Part shown: in pieces, positions 11,605-23,118 of the stretch
How the letters are laid out: each line of letters starts with the position of its first letter
Numbering within the stretch: the first letter of the stretch is position 1
Assembly: GCA_963930655.1 (NCBI GenBank)
Contig: OZ005609.1
Location: forward strand, 14,271,001 to 14,335,000
DNA: 64,000 nt
Origin: Myrica gale
Lineage: Eukaryota; Streptophyta; Magnoliopsida; Fagales; Myricaceae
Reading direction: 5' to 3'
The notes under the pieces: model-generated
What the model was told of the DNA's origin: nothing
What the model saw: only the letters and a program-made list of their open reading frames with translations
Databases searched by the model: none
Translations under genes and position numbers: made by a program

Positions 11605-12777
11605 TGTTAATGTTATTGACAAATTCCGTTTCAAATTTGAGTTGTAATATTTGAATTATTTAGATAAGAGTTTGTTTAAGTGTTCAAGATGTTTCCTAAG
11701 AAGATTAGGATTGAAAAGCGTTTGAATTACGAAGATTAGAATTGGAAACCATATGAATTATGATGATAAAAATGAAGAAAGTTCGAATTTTGAAAGTGTT
11801 CAAATTCGCGAAGTGTGATCTGATCCTAAAATCTCTCAAGTTTATCTCCGGAATAGGCTCTTCGCCGAAGCTTCGCCTGCTATGCGCTCGAGCGAGATTG
11901 GCAATTTTCTTTACAGAGAGTTTCGCCCAAGCTTCGCCCTCCCTTGGCTCGATGGAAATCGACAATTTTCTTTACAGAGAATTTCGCTTGATCTTCGCCC
12001 TATCTTCGCTCGAGCTAAATCGCCAGTTTTTCATACAGTGTGTTTCACCCTATCTTCGCCCTATCTTGGCTCGAGCGAAATCCCCTGTTTTTCAAATTTT
12101 CTTATCTTTCTCTATTCAAACCATGAGACCTCGTCTAAGTTGTTTACCCAAGTTATTTCCTTCATTCCTTGGCATCTTATGCATGTGAGAAACATTCTTT
12201 GAGACCTTTGCACCTAAAGTGTTTATAGTTTCTCTCTCCTACATCAATCACCTAAATCACCATTGAAACCAACCTCTTATGAGAAGCCTTCAGAGAGCTT
12301 AAGGACATTGGCAGCCGGAGTTACCGGTGTTGAAGAGATTTACAAGAAGAACCTCAGAAGGCTGAGGGTTAACTGCAAGGAAGCGAGTTTAGGTTGGATT
12401 ATCAAGATTATTACTTCGGGGTTGTCAGAGTCAAGCAACTGGAGGTTGCCCGTGTCTGAGTCACCGGTGTAAGGTTTATCTTCTAGTAAATTTTTAGTGG
12501 CTGCTAGCCCGGACTGGTTTTTTCCTTTGATAAGGTTTTCCACTTCGTCATCAAATCTCGTGTCTTGATGTGTGATTGATTTATTATTTCTGATTGATAT
12601 CTTTCTTTGATATTTGTTTTAGTATTCCGCTGCATATTTGTTGATTGTTAAATACTTTTCAGATCTATATTAGACTCTTTTAGGCTTGTTCTAAATTTTT
12701 CTATTCATAGAAAAAGAATGTACCAGCACCTATTCACCCCCTTTAGGTGTTCTTTAGGGTCCAAACAGATTTTTTCA
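11605..12777 (+). repeat. Right LTR of the TR-GAG element
   Basis: 1,173 bp, about 96% identical to 7284-8455 by visual alignment, with the same four-unit CTCGAG array (about 11860-12095). It ends TTTTTTCA, followed by ACTTC. Confidence 0.92.
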
Positions 12778-12914
12778 ACTTCTTACAATGTTTATTACAT
12801 TTCTTTGTCCAAGTTGAACTTTCAAATTTTTCTAGACCGATGAAATCGGGGCCGGCAACATGTAAAATGTTTCACTCTAACAGACAGTCTATGTTAAAAA
12901 GGAGATTGTACGAT

Positions 12915-13299
12915 CACTACAACACATCAGACTCTGGGTGACAAAAAATATTAGCACCCAAAGTACCCAGTTGCCAGCTATGGTTTTGGCTGACAAAACC
13001 GGTTTGTCACCTAAAGCCCGTCAGCCAAGGTTTTAGGTGATGATTTTGGTGTTTTGTCACTCGTAACCGATCGAACGAGTTAAAATATCATCCGAACGGT
13101 TTTGAGCCATAATGACGAAATTGAAAATCGTCATGCCTAGTACAGTCCATCTCTTTGTATGAGTTGTGCGAAAGTACACTGTATACGTTCGGACAACTGA
13201 TGCGAACAGTTCGTCCATGATGTGATGAAATGAATTTTGTCATCTACAAACCGTGCACAGTGCGCACGGTTTCATAACAACGTCCGAAATTTATGGAGA
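12915..13299 (+). mobile_element. CACTA transposon, one terminus only
   Basis: It begins CACTACAACACATCAGACTC and continues GGGTGACAAAA, the same layout as the elements starting at 53035 and 57152. The subterminal part repeats CACCTAAA/TTTAGGTGA boxes and CG-core motifs (GATCGAAC, TCCGAACGG, GTTCGGAC). No matching ...GTAGTG end was found to its right, so this is a truncated copy cut off near a MITE. Confidence 0.65.
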
Positions 13300-13456
13300 A
13301 ATTTAGAACAAAATAAAATATTATAATATAATCTCTCTTTTCCCATCAAATCATTACTTGTCACTACAAAAAATATAAAAAATTATCTCTCTCTTCACTT
13401 TTTCACTAAACCCAATACCTAAAATTTTTCACAACACTAAAATTTTACAAAACAAA
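13300..13456. mobile_element. MITE, family A copy 2
   Basis: It shares the order of blocks ATTATAATATAATCTCTCT, CATCAAATCATTA, TCACTACAAAAAATA, CTTCACTTTTTCACTAAA and CAATACCTAAAATTTT with the copies at 46757 (same orientation) and 2694 and 45930 (opposite). The termini are eroded. No coding capacity. Confidence 0.55.
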
Positions 13457-13462
13457 CCCACT

Positions 13463-13840
13463 CTAAGTAAGAGGCTTAGTCGAAATCATAGTAGACATGC
13501 ACGGTCGGAACACAGAGATTTGTTTGTCAATAAGAGGGACTGCCTTCAGAGCCAGGAAATCCTCAAAAGATTGTGGAGGCAGGTCAGCCGATGCAGCACC
13601 AAAGGTAGACAGAGTATCAATGAAATCTTTTGTTACCGGTTTTGAGAAGGAGGCAACAGGGTCCAGGGGTTCCAAACACTCCAAAGAAAACTCATGGGCC
13701 TCTAGATCAGGGCTCATCGGGCTATTTGGTGAAGTAGGGGAGATTTTCTCAACATTAGCAATGAAAAACACAGGTGGGGTAAGTGGTTATTCTAACACGG
13801 AGCTGAGAGAAGAAACATATGACGACGTCGAGGAAGCCAT
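13463..13840 (-). pseudogene. Broken Ser/Pro-rich ORF, unidentified
   Basis: Minus strand, about 126 codons with one in-frame stop: MASSTSSYVSSLSSVLE, stop, then PLTPPVFFIANVEKISPT to a stop at 13463. The composition (Ser, Pro, Asp) and higher GC stand out from the flanks. It could be an interior piece of the neighbouring CACTA or the tail of the LINE ORF1 that reappears beyond the copia element at 24.9 kb. I recognise no domain and assign no function. Confidence 0.3.
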
Positions 13841-14668
13841 TGCAGATGAGAGACTTGAGAAAAAAGTTGAACATGCAGCGAGGCACTTTATAGATTGAGT
13901 GCCTTGTGGTATATTCGAAGTTTTTTTAAGAAAGGACATTATGAGGAGCTCTGCACTGGCAATCAAACTTTCAGACTCTTGTACGCCAATATGCGACGTG
14001 CCCGTTTTGCGGTAAATTAACGGAAGGAAAAACTAAGGAGATAAAACCCATGGATCGTTGGAAATCCCAATTGTCAATCAAAGAAATCATTGCAGGTGTT
14101 GAAGCCGACAGTGATGAGAAGTTTTGCTAAGAAGTAGCCTGTATAGTAGATGGCGTAGTAGAAGAGAGATAAGCAGATAATTGTTTGTTAGTTATTAAAC
14201 TTAAGCTTAAATGCACTACATGCCCTTGTGATATTACTTTGTTGTAAATATGTTCTCGTGGTAAAAAAATTTGCTTTATACCCCCGGGTGCAAGTTCAAT
14301 CAAATATATACCATTTCGTCCTCTCTTCATCTTATAATTTAACGGTATGTGATGACGTGGCTCACAGGTAGACACACAGACCAATATTTTTTGGATACGT
14401 GTCTTTTGCTACCTGTACTGCCACACTATATTAAAAAAATAACAAAAAAATGAAACACGTCAGGTTAAGGAAATAAATACAAAACAAAAAACATAAAAGT
14501 AAAACTTGTGAAACACGTCAGTTTAATGAAATAAAAAATAAAACAAAAACATCAAACTTGAAACGTTAACGTTCAGTTACTAAACGTCTCTCATTTTTCC
14601 CTGTACTCCCTCTTCGAAAATTTTCCCCCAATCTCTCCCATTCAATACTTAGAACCCTAAATTTCCCA

Positions 14669-15396
14669 ATGAACAAAATCAACATCAAGGCCAAGCGCAG
14701 CCCAATGCACTCAGCTTCCCAGTCTTCCTCCCACCGATGTGGTGTTTCCCAACGTGGGGTGGTGTTTCCCGACGATGTGAGTTGCAAATGTTGTCTTCGA
14801 GCATGCCTGAGGACATCGTTGATTGATGGTAACCTAGGACGCCAATTTTATGGATGTCCCATATTCAGTGGCAAGAGTGTAAGTTTGATCCTAGTTGTAG
14901 TTCTTATTGCTTACTGACATTTTGATTGTGATCTATGTTGGAGATTTTGATCGAATAATAGTTGATTCAGAGGAGATAGAATTTGGATACGAAGAAGGAT
15001 CTGGTTTTGTCACTGATCCGAATTTGATTATTTGAATGTTGGTTGTCTACAAAACCTTTTGTGTCGCTAGATAGTGCTGATCCGAACAGAATCTTACTCT
15101 GCCATTCTAATAACATTTGAGCTGGGGTCTCATTTCAGAGACAATTGGATACTAAGCAAGACAGTTACATCCCACAATTGGACACTAGATAGTTTATGAA
15201 ATTTTCTACTGATTACTTGTTTCAAGGATTTTGTACTGATTGAGCTTACAAGTTCTTCATTTCTAATCAGTCAAGTTGTAATTTCTTCTAGTGGGTTGAT
15301 CCACCAACTTTTCCATGCGGTCAAGTGTTTTTACCTCCAATGATCAGGAAGGTGACCAACACAAACTCAAGAAGAAAGAGAAGCGCATGAAATACT
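14669..15396 (+). pseudogene. GRF-type zinc-finger protein gene inside the MULE (two exons)
   Basis: Exon 1 (14669-14878) reads MNKINIKAKRSPMHSAS, then a GRF-like motif: CKCCLRACLRTSLIDGN and GRQFYGCPIF. The donor GTAAGT follows at 14879. Exon 2 starts after an AG at about 15293 with WVDPPTFPCGQVF, the normal continuation of plant GRF-finger proteins (...FYGC...FFRWVDPP). The second cysteine half of the finger is shortened. An adjacent frame (KKEKRMKYYLLGSWVLTIGI..., ending near 15480) reads as the charged linker and transmembrane tail usual in this family, so a frame change is likely near 15360. This kind of small GRF gene is common in plant repeats. Its biological role is unknown. Confidence 0.55.
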
Positions 15397-15893
15397 ATTT
15401 GCTTGGGTCTTGGGTACTAACAATTGGAATAGGTTTATTATACCTATGTAAGCCATGCATATCATTTCAGGGGTCTGTGTAATGGGACAACTTGTAGTTG
15501 TCTGGTAGTATGTTTTAGGAGAATTGTTGGGTACTTTGTTTACCACTTTTGTGTAATGGGACAACTTGTAGTTGTCTGCTAGTAGGCTTTAGTAGAATAG
15601 CTGGGTACTCTATTGTGCACTTTTGTGTAATGACTTGTAGTTTTGTAAAATGCAATATGACAAGTATTGCAAAATAGTTTGTAATCCATAATTGTTTATG
15701 CTATGGAATCTGACAAGTATTCTGTTCTGCCATAACAGTTTGTGAAATACAATCTGACAATTATTCAGCTTGTAGTTGTCAAAAGAGTTTATAAAATGCG
15801 CCCTAGGGATGTATTATGTTATGTCCAAATACAGAACAACTCCAATTCTATCCAAATACAGAACCCATCAATTATATTCAGAAGCAAAAAATA

Positions 15894-16002
15894 GTACATG
15901 CATTGTTCAAACTACATAATTACATATGGGCATATGCATTGTTCAAACTACATAATTACATATGGGTATATGCATTGTTCAAACTACATAATTACATATC
16001 TG
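15894..16002 (+). repeat. Three tandem copies of a 36-bp unit
   Basis: The unit ATGCATTGTTCAAACTACAT plus AATTACATATGGG is repeated three times with one or two changes, inside the MULE downstream of the GRF gene. Confidence 0.8.
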
Positions 16003-19000
16003 TTTCTTAGGAGAGATCAACGCTCATTACAAAAGTGAGCACATAACCACCATAACCCAACCAATACAATGTCATCACCAAAAACCTGCACAAAACCTAA
16101 AACCCAACCACTCCAAAAAACTTCACATAACCACCAAAACCCAACCAAGCCAAAAAACTGTCCAAAACATTAAGAATCTCATCATTGAGTGGCTCGTGCT
16201 CTCTTGACACCTTAAGCACGCCTACCTAAAACACGTTCTGGTTCGGCTCCATTAATACCCAGTTCTCTTCGCAGCATTCATAGATAAAAAAAAACACACA
16301 AATGGCCTCCACACTACTGAATAAATAATAAAACAAGACAAAAAGTGTAAACACATGAGAACTAAAAGTGTAAACATAGTTAAAGGAGGACGTGGCAGTA
16401 TAGGTGGCAAAAGACACGTGTCCGAAAAATATTTGTTCACGTGTCTACTTGTGAGCCACGTCATCACATACCGTTAAATTATAAGACGGAGAGAGGACCG
16501 AAGGGTATATATTTGATTGAACTTGCACCCCAAGGGTATAAATCAATGTTTTTTTTTACCATGGGGTATATTTGCAACAAAGTAATACCACAGGGCATGT
16601 AGTGCATTTAAGCCTTAAACTTATTAGAGTTTATTTCCAATAAAATTAGTTAATGGAGATGTTATGTCTTTTAGTATTCTCATATGTTACAAAGTTGAAG
16701 AGTTAGATAAATTTTTAATATTCTCATTATATGGGGGTTAAATGAGATTTACTATGGTGAATTATGTGAGATTTATTTGGGTGTTATGTTTTAGAAGTTG
16801 TAAAGTCTCATTGTAGACTATAAATATCTATGTAACTTTTGTGTTCTTTCTCAAGTAAGTGGAATAAAGCTTTTGTTGAAGTATTTTATTTTCTCCATTT
16901 TGCTTCATAGTGTAGCCAAATCCAATAAACTGGTATTAGAGCTTAGGTTCTTGATCCTAGAAAAATGGTCAATTCCACATTTCCCTTTCATTTTCCTCTC
17001 TTTTCAAAAAACAATTTTGATAATTGGTGCATTCGAATGAATGCGTTGCTTGGATCTCAAGATGCATGAGATGTTGTAGAGAAAGGCTTTGAAGCCTATA
17101 GAGGATGCTCAATTGAGTCTGAATCAAAGGAATTTTTATCAGAAGATCCGGAACAAGGACCAACAAGCGATCATGCTCATCCATCAATGTTTGGATGAAG
17201 CTATGTTCGAAAATGTGGTAAATGCAACCACCTCCAAGCAAGCATGAGAGATTTTACAAACCTTCTACAAAGGAGTGGACAAAGCGAAGAAGGTTCGACT
17301 TCAAACACTAAGAGGTGAATTTGAAGTCTTACGCATGAAAGAATCCGAGCCAATGGCGGATTACTTTCACGTGTGTTGGCCATAGTTAATCAAATAAAGA
17401 GATATAGAGAAAATTTTGTGGATATTCGTTCGAAAAGATCCTCCGTTCTTTGCAATCAAAATTTGTCTACATCGTTGTGGCTATCGAGGAGTCGAAATAT
17501 TTGGAAGCCATCACAATTGATGAGCTCATGGGATCTCTACAAGCTAACGAAGAAAGGCTTAACAAGAAGAAGGAAGAGTCATTAGAACAAGTTCTAGCTA
17601 CAAAGCTCTCTCTCTCTCAATGACAAGGAAGAGGAGCAAGATGGAGGTCACAAAGGAAGAGGACGTGACCGTGGTCGAGGTAGAGGCCAAGGAAGAGGAC
17701 GTGGTAGTGATGATTATCATTTTTCCAATAATGGAGACAAGGGACAATCATCAAGAGGGTGTGGAAAAGGAAATAATTCAAGATCAAATCCAAGGAGATA
17801 TGACAAATCTCGAATCCAATGTTTCAATTATGAAAAATATGGTCATTATTCATGGGAGTGTAGAAGCACTAACAATGTTAAAGAAGAAGCTAATTATGTC
17901 GAAAAAGAAGAAAGGGAGCACACTTTGTTGTTGACGTACAAAGGAGAATAAAATGAAGAGAAGAATATGTGGTATCTTGACAATGCGACAACTAACTATA
18001 TGTGCGAAGTTAAAAATAAGTTTGTGGAGATTGACGAATCTGTGAGCGAAAAGGTTACTTTGGGAGACTTATCCAAAGTTTTGATAAAGGGAAAAGGTGC
18101 AATTTTTATTCGGTTGAAAAATGGAGGCCATCAATTTATAGCTAATGTTTATTATGTGCCAACATGAAGAGCAATATTTTGAGTCTAGGATAACTTTTAG
18201 AGAAAAGGCTATGATATTCTAATGAAAATCGTAGTCTTTTAATAAGAGATGAAATTGAGAGTTTGATAGCCCAAGTTCATATGACAAAGAACCAGATGTT
18301 TCTACTCAACATTCAAACCGATGTGGCGAATGCCTGATGACTTGTGTTGAAGATTCAAATTGGCTTTGGCACTTGAGACTTGGACGTTTGAATTTTGAAG
18401 GACTCCAATTTCTAGCCAAGAAGAATATGGTGAATATCTTGCTTTCTATTGAGCATCCAAATCAACTTTGTGAAGGATGTCTATTTGGAAAGCAATTAAG
18501 AAAAACTTTCCAAAGGAGGCTAGTACAAGAGCAACGAAACCATTACAACTTGTTCACTCGGATGTTTGTGGCTCATTTAATCCACCATCATTTGGTAAAA
18601 ACAAATACTTCATTCTGTTTATTGATGATTTTAGCTGAAAACATGAGTTTATTTTCTCAAGGAAAAATCGGAAGTATTTGAAACATTCAAAAATTTCAAA
18701 GCACTTGTTGAAAAACAAAGTGACTATGAAATAAAGGTTTTACGATCCGATAGAGGGGGTCAATACACATCAAATGCCTTCAAAAGATTTAATCAAGAAA
18801 ATGGTATTCACCATCCTTTAATGGTTCCAAGATTTTCCCGACAAAATGAGGTTGCGTGAGAAAAAATCGAATCATTCTCAACATAGCTCGAACTATGTTG
18901 AAAAGCAAAGATTTGCCAAAAAAAAAAATTTGGGCGGAAACGGTGGCTTGGGCGGTGTACTTATCAAATCGATGTCCCACAAAAAGTTTGCAAGACAAAC

Positions 19001-19756
19001 TCCTCAAAAAGAATGGAGCAGAATCAAGCCAAGTATTTATCACTTGCATGTTTTTTGAAGTATTGCTTATGCATATGTGCCGGATGAAAGGAGATCCAAG
19101 CTAGATGACAAAGTACAAAACTAGTCTTCATCAGCTATGATTTAAGATCCAAAGGCTACAAGTTGTACAGTCCAACCAATCACAAGACCATTATTAGTCG
19201 AGATGTTGAGTTCGATCAGGCAAGTATGTGTGATTGTAATTCTTCGGAAGAAGATTATCATTTTCTTCATTTCTTTAAAGATGAGCACGAAAATGACGTT
19301 TTGGAGCCACTATGCACTCTCCTCCTTCAACACCACCATTTTCCTTGCAATGTCCATCTACTTCATCATCAAGGGAAGAAAGTTCAAGTGAAGGACCACA
19401 AGGCAAAAGAAGCCTTCAAGAGATCTATGATGCCACAGAGGAGGTAACGGAAAGATTACATGATCTAACACCTTTTTTGTCTCTTTGTCGTGAGTGAACC
19501 TATGAATTTTGAAGAAGCGGCACAAGACAAAAGGTGGAGGAATGTTATGGATGAAGAAATTAACGTCATAGAGAAGAATGAAATATGAGAGCTTGCAACA
19601 CTTCCAAAAGGGGAAAAACCAATTGGCGTCAAATGGGTGTACAAGGCGAAAAAGAATTTGAGTGGTGAAGTGAAGAGATACAAGGCAATACTAGTTGCCA
19701 AAGGATATATCAAAGGCCCAGAATTGACTATGATGAGGTATTTGCACCTGTTGCCC

Positions 19757-22700
19757 CACTACAAAAAAAAGGTCTATAGCGGCGGTCGCCAAAAACGCCG
19801 TTAAAGGGTATTTTTCGCGGCGTTTAGAAAAAACCGCAGCGAAAAAGAGGGTCTATAGCGGCGGTCGTCTATAGCGGCGGTCACTGACCGCCGTTATTGA
19901 CCTCTTTACTGGCGTTTTTTTGCAAACCGTCGCTAAAGGAGGGTCTTTAGTAGCGGTCTTTCTAGCGGCGGTCACTGACCACCGCTATAGACCCTCTTTT
20001 GGCCGCGGTTCGAAAAAAAACGCAACTAAAGAGATACCTGTAGCGGCGGTCTAGTGACCGCCTCTACAGAAACCGGGTCTACAGCGGCGGTCGCTGTGAC
20101 CGCCGCTGAATCTCGTACCTGTAGCGGCGGTCTTTGTAGTGACCGCCGCTATAGGTATAATTGTAAAAAAAATGAAAAAAACTAGAAAAATAAAATTTTA
20201 TGTGTTATTTAAGGTTAATAATTATTTTATTGACTATTTATTCCTTTTTATATATAATTTTATTTTGTCACATGTTTTAAAATAATTTTAAGAGACCTAC
20301 TTAATAAAATATGAAATTAGAGAGAGTGTTATGAATATTGAAGTTGTTATATAGAATTGGGGCACTTTTCGCGCACGTGTCGGTTTTTTGGTCATAACTT
20401 TGGCTACGAGTACCCGATTCGCGCCCATGACCCCAATTCGGAAAGCTCTCTTCGGTGCGCCTCGTTTCGAGCCCTAAATCTGCTGTTTTCCCTCTCAAAA
20501 ACCTATTTTTAGTTATGATTTTCTTTCCTTTATCGTTTAGGTATACCTTTAGCAGCGGTTATTTCTATGATTGTTCTGATAATATGTAGATAGAAATAAT
20601 GTACGTTTTGAAAGTTATTTCTATGATTGTTCTGATAGTTTATATTTTTAAATTATAAATATTATATATTATTACTATGAACTTGTTTTAATTAAAATTA
20701 TTACTTAGTTATAAAAAATATTAAATAATATAGTATGTATTTATTCCCTCTCAATTTGATCTGCTCGTCTCATTCAGATTTTCTACTAACTATTATATAG
20801 ATCACTGTGAAGAGTAAATTTCTTATTATGTAGATATTCTGGTTAAATTAATAGAAACGTTGCAAACTTGAGATATCTCTTCAATGAAAACTCAGCATCT
20901 TGACCTGAGTTATATTCTCTCAGTATGTATTTGTTTAATGGCCTATTTTCTTACTAAATGTGACTGCTTTCAATACATGCCTATTTTCTTTCTTGTATAA
21001 TGATACCCACTTTTTTATTTCCAGAGTGTTGGGTTACCAAAATGGAGTAGCACTGCAATTAGGAATCAGGATGTTCATTCTAATGGTCCTGTTCTAGATG
21101 ATATTTTACTGGCGGATGCAGAGGTAACAACCATTGATATAGTACCACTTGCTACCAAACACATTTTAGTATTTCAGTATTAAGATGACTGCTTCTAGGT
21201 TTTTTAGGTTGAATAAGAATTTTTGTTGAGAAGTAATGCCTTAGCTTTAGACGTTTTCATATTGGATTGGATCCTAGTATAGTCTTTGATCATCATGGGG
21301 TGTGCAATAGTTGCCATCCTACTTGTGTTTGAGAGGTGGAGTTCTTAAGGAATCTTTGGGTCTAGACACTGTATTTGTATAATGCTAGAACTAATTGTAA
21401 TTACTAGTTTAGCTATTCAAGTTCGGCTGATTTATAGCTCTGTACAGAAGCTCTAGTAATTCCTAGTCATAAGATCTGACACTGGAATATGAATGAACAA
21501 GGGTATTGCTGGAGACCATTGTTGTGAGTACTTGACCGGGGGTTGTATTGTTGTACTTGGAAAGTGAGTACTGCTTATTCACCTTGATTTCATGATGAAG
21601 CATATCCAAGAGAATGGAATTTGAACCAATTTTATCTTTAATCTGCAACAGAGTGGGTAGAAATGTTGCTGCTGGAATGACTGGGGGTTTGGCATACATT
21701 CTTGATGAGGATAACTCTCTCCTCTCCAAGGTTCGTGCTTTTATGTTACAGTGGTTCAGGGGAAACCCTACAAGTGTGAAACATGATAAGTTGTTTTTTT
21801 TCTTTTCCCTGATCCTGCTAATGGGTCAGCATCATGTTATTTTATTTGCATGTGCAGAGTAAATTATTTGATAATGGTCCCTTAAGTATTTCGGAGTGGC
21901 CCCAGGGAGAAATAAATGTAAGTATTTGAACTTATTAAAAAGTCATACTTTAATTAATCATGAGATTTGAACTTACTAATGACCTTTTCATTACCTATGC
22001 CCTTTCCAGGAGTTTCAACTTGCCTTTCCCTCCAGCAATGCTGTATTATTGTTACCCAATTTGCTGAATGTTCTTTTAGTATGTGTATTGGCATTATAGT
22101 TAATTCATAAAGAAGTTTGTTAGTTTATACTTCCTAAGACAAGTCATAGATGCATTGCATGGCATCAATTAATGTCATAGACACTGTGCATGGCATCCTT
22201 ACTTGTAGGATAATGTTATGAGCTTGTGCGATGACAGTAGCAACACCTTTTTACTTTATTTTGGTGCTAGGTTTTGTTTGACTTTTAATGACTTGGGATG
22301 CATATGAAAGGAGATCAATCTATTGATGAGTCGACTCTCTATGTTCTTGGGTATTCGTACTCATCCTTACTTGTAGGATAATGTTACGAGCTTGTGCGAT
22401 GACAGTAGCAACACCGTTTTACTTTGACACCATTTTTGAAGCACTTGGTCACTATACTTAATTCCCTTTTATTTCCCGTGGTATGTTTTCCAATGGATTC
22501 ATGAGTGAGTTTTTTAGTAAAAAGAAATAATATTTTTTCCTCTCTTTCCCCCTTGAAGTCTTACAATTATGTCTCTGATGTTTTATGAGAGCTGGTGCAT
22601 TGTCGTTTTCTCACTAATATTCTCTTTTGCTTTTCTCCTGTTTACTTAAGAGTTATTTTCAGATTATCATAATTTTCAGAGCTGCAAAATCATATCTTCT

Positions 22701-23118
22701 AAAATCTTGACAGGTAAATAAAGAAATTGTGAAGATCCAAAGGGTGACTGCTCCTGTGGGGCAGATGCAACTGAAGAGCCTTATAGAAGCCCACGTAGTA
22801 AGTTCACCTATTGAACTGCATGAGTTTAGCTTTATTGAATTATAATTATTAAATTAAATTTGTATTTCCAATTAAAAAAGCATGTATAGGAAAATATAGG
22901 AAAAATTAGTAGTGCATTAAGATGCCAAAAAAAACTGGCACAGACCTATAGCGGCGGTCGCGCCGACCGCCGCTAAAAGTCAAAATTGCGTTAGGGTCTA
23001 TAGCGGCGGTCGTAACCGCCGCTATAGACCCGAGGTCTTCACCAGCGGTTCCGAAAACTGCCGCGATATATCTATCCCGACGGAGATACCGCTGCTATAG
23101 GCCTTTTTTTTGGTAGTG
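19757..23118 (+). mobile_element. Pack-CACTA element carrying ferredoxin-GOGAT gene fragments
   Basis: It starts CACTACAAAAAAAAGGTCTA, ends CCTTTTTTTTGGTAGTG, and is flanked by a perfect CCC duplication (19754-19756, 23119-23121). Both subterminal regions (about 19775-20160 and 22935-23100) are dense with TATAGCGGCGGTCGC-type repeats in both orientations. The interior has no transposase but contains exon-like pieces of a host gene (21025-22797). It interrupts the copia reverse transcriptase between FAPVA and RL. An element with related ends and the same subterminal repeats lies at 51302-52708. A 70-bp direct repeat occurs at 22193-22262 and 22365-22434. Confidence 0.88.
21025..22797 (+). pseudogene. 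Captured fragments of ferredoxin-dependent glutamate synthase (Fd-GOGAT, C-terminal domain)
   Basis: Four exon-like blocks in gene order, mostly with intact splice signals. (a) 21025-21123, after CCAG and before GT: SVGLPKWSSTAIRNQDVH...LLADAE. (b) about 21500-21562: GDHCCEYLTGGCIVVLG, then GTGAGT. (c) 21652-21730, after [24 protein letters not shown]. (d) 22714-22797, after ACAG and before [26 protein letters not shown]...EAHV. These match the glutamate-synthase alpha-subunit C-terminal domain, and the Fd-type rather than the NADH-type wording ([12 protein letters not shown]). Several exons between a and b are missing. Exon-like pieces at 21859-21916 and from about 22010 ([28 protein letters not shown]) are not GOGAT that I recognise. 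The fragments lack the glutaminase and FMN domains, so no enzyme is made. Confidence 0.85.

Larger units (their letters stand above)
7284..12777 (+). mobile_element. Ty1/copia-like LTR retrotransposon with Gag only (TR-GAG/LARD-like)
   Basis: The two LTRs are 7284-8455 and 11605-12777. They start TGTTAATG and end TTTTTTCA. The flanking duplications AGTTC and ACTTC differ at one base. The primer binding site at 8458-8469 matches initiator-Met tRNA (TGGTATCGGAGC). A polypurine tract AAAAGGGGAG lies at 11593-11602. The internal region is only 3.1 kb. It holds a Gag with two CCHC knuckles and then about 1.3 kb without coding capacity. No protease, integrase, reverse transcriptase or RNase H is present, so the copy must have used enzymes in trans. 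The Gag area is broken, with several breaks. By eye the LTRs differ at about 43 of 1,170 positions, near 96% identity, suggesting an age of one to a few million years. Confidence 0.9.
14204..16614 (+). mobile_element. Mutator-like element (MULE) with long TIRs and a GRF-finger gene
   Basis: Terminal inverted repeats of about 220 bp (14204-14425 and 16385-16614; both begin (A/G)GCTTAAATGCACTACATGCCC read inward) and a perfect 9-bp target duplication TTAAACTTA (14195-14203, 16615-16623). A 9-bp duplication with long TIRs is diagnostic for Mutator-like elements. It sits in the left LTR of the copia element; removing one duplication restores an LTR start like that at 24385. It holds no MURA-type transposase. 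It does carry a small GRF zinc-finger gene and a tandem repeat. Confidence 0.88.

Noticed and set aside
13376-13391. CACTACAAAAAATATA as a second CACTA terminus
   Set aside because: It lies inside a family A MITE copy; the other MITE copies have a similar TCACTA(T/C)AA block and no GGGTGAC-type subterminal sequence follows.
13985-14130. A short frame with CPFCGK as a possible XS-type zinc finger
   Set aside because: Only one CxxC pair, in about 50 codons, with stops upstream; too little to call a domain.
15894-16002. The 36-bp tandem repeat as a CRISPR-like array
   Set aside because: Units are directly adjacent without unique spacers, in a eukaryotic transposon.
20301-20498. An ORF in the Pack-CACTA (MRGKTADLGLETRRTEESFP)
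   Set aside because: Matches nothing known to me and lies between the subterminal repeats and the captured exons; likely a chance frame.
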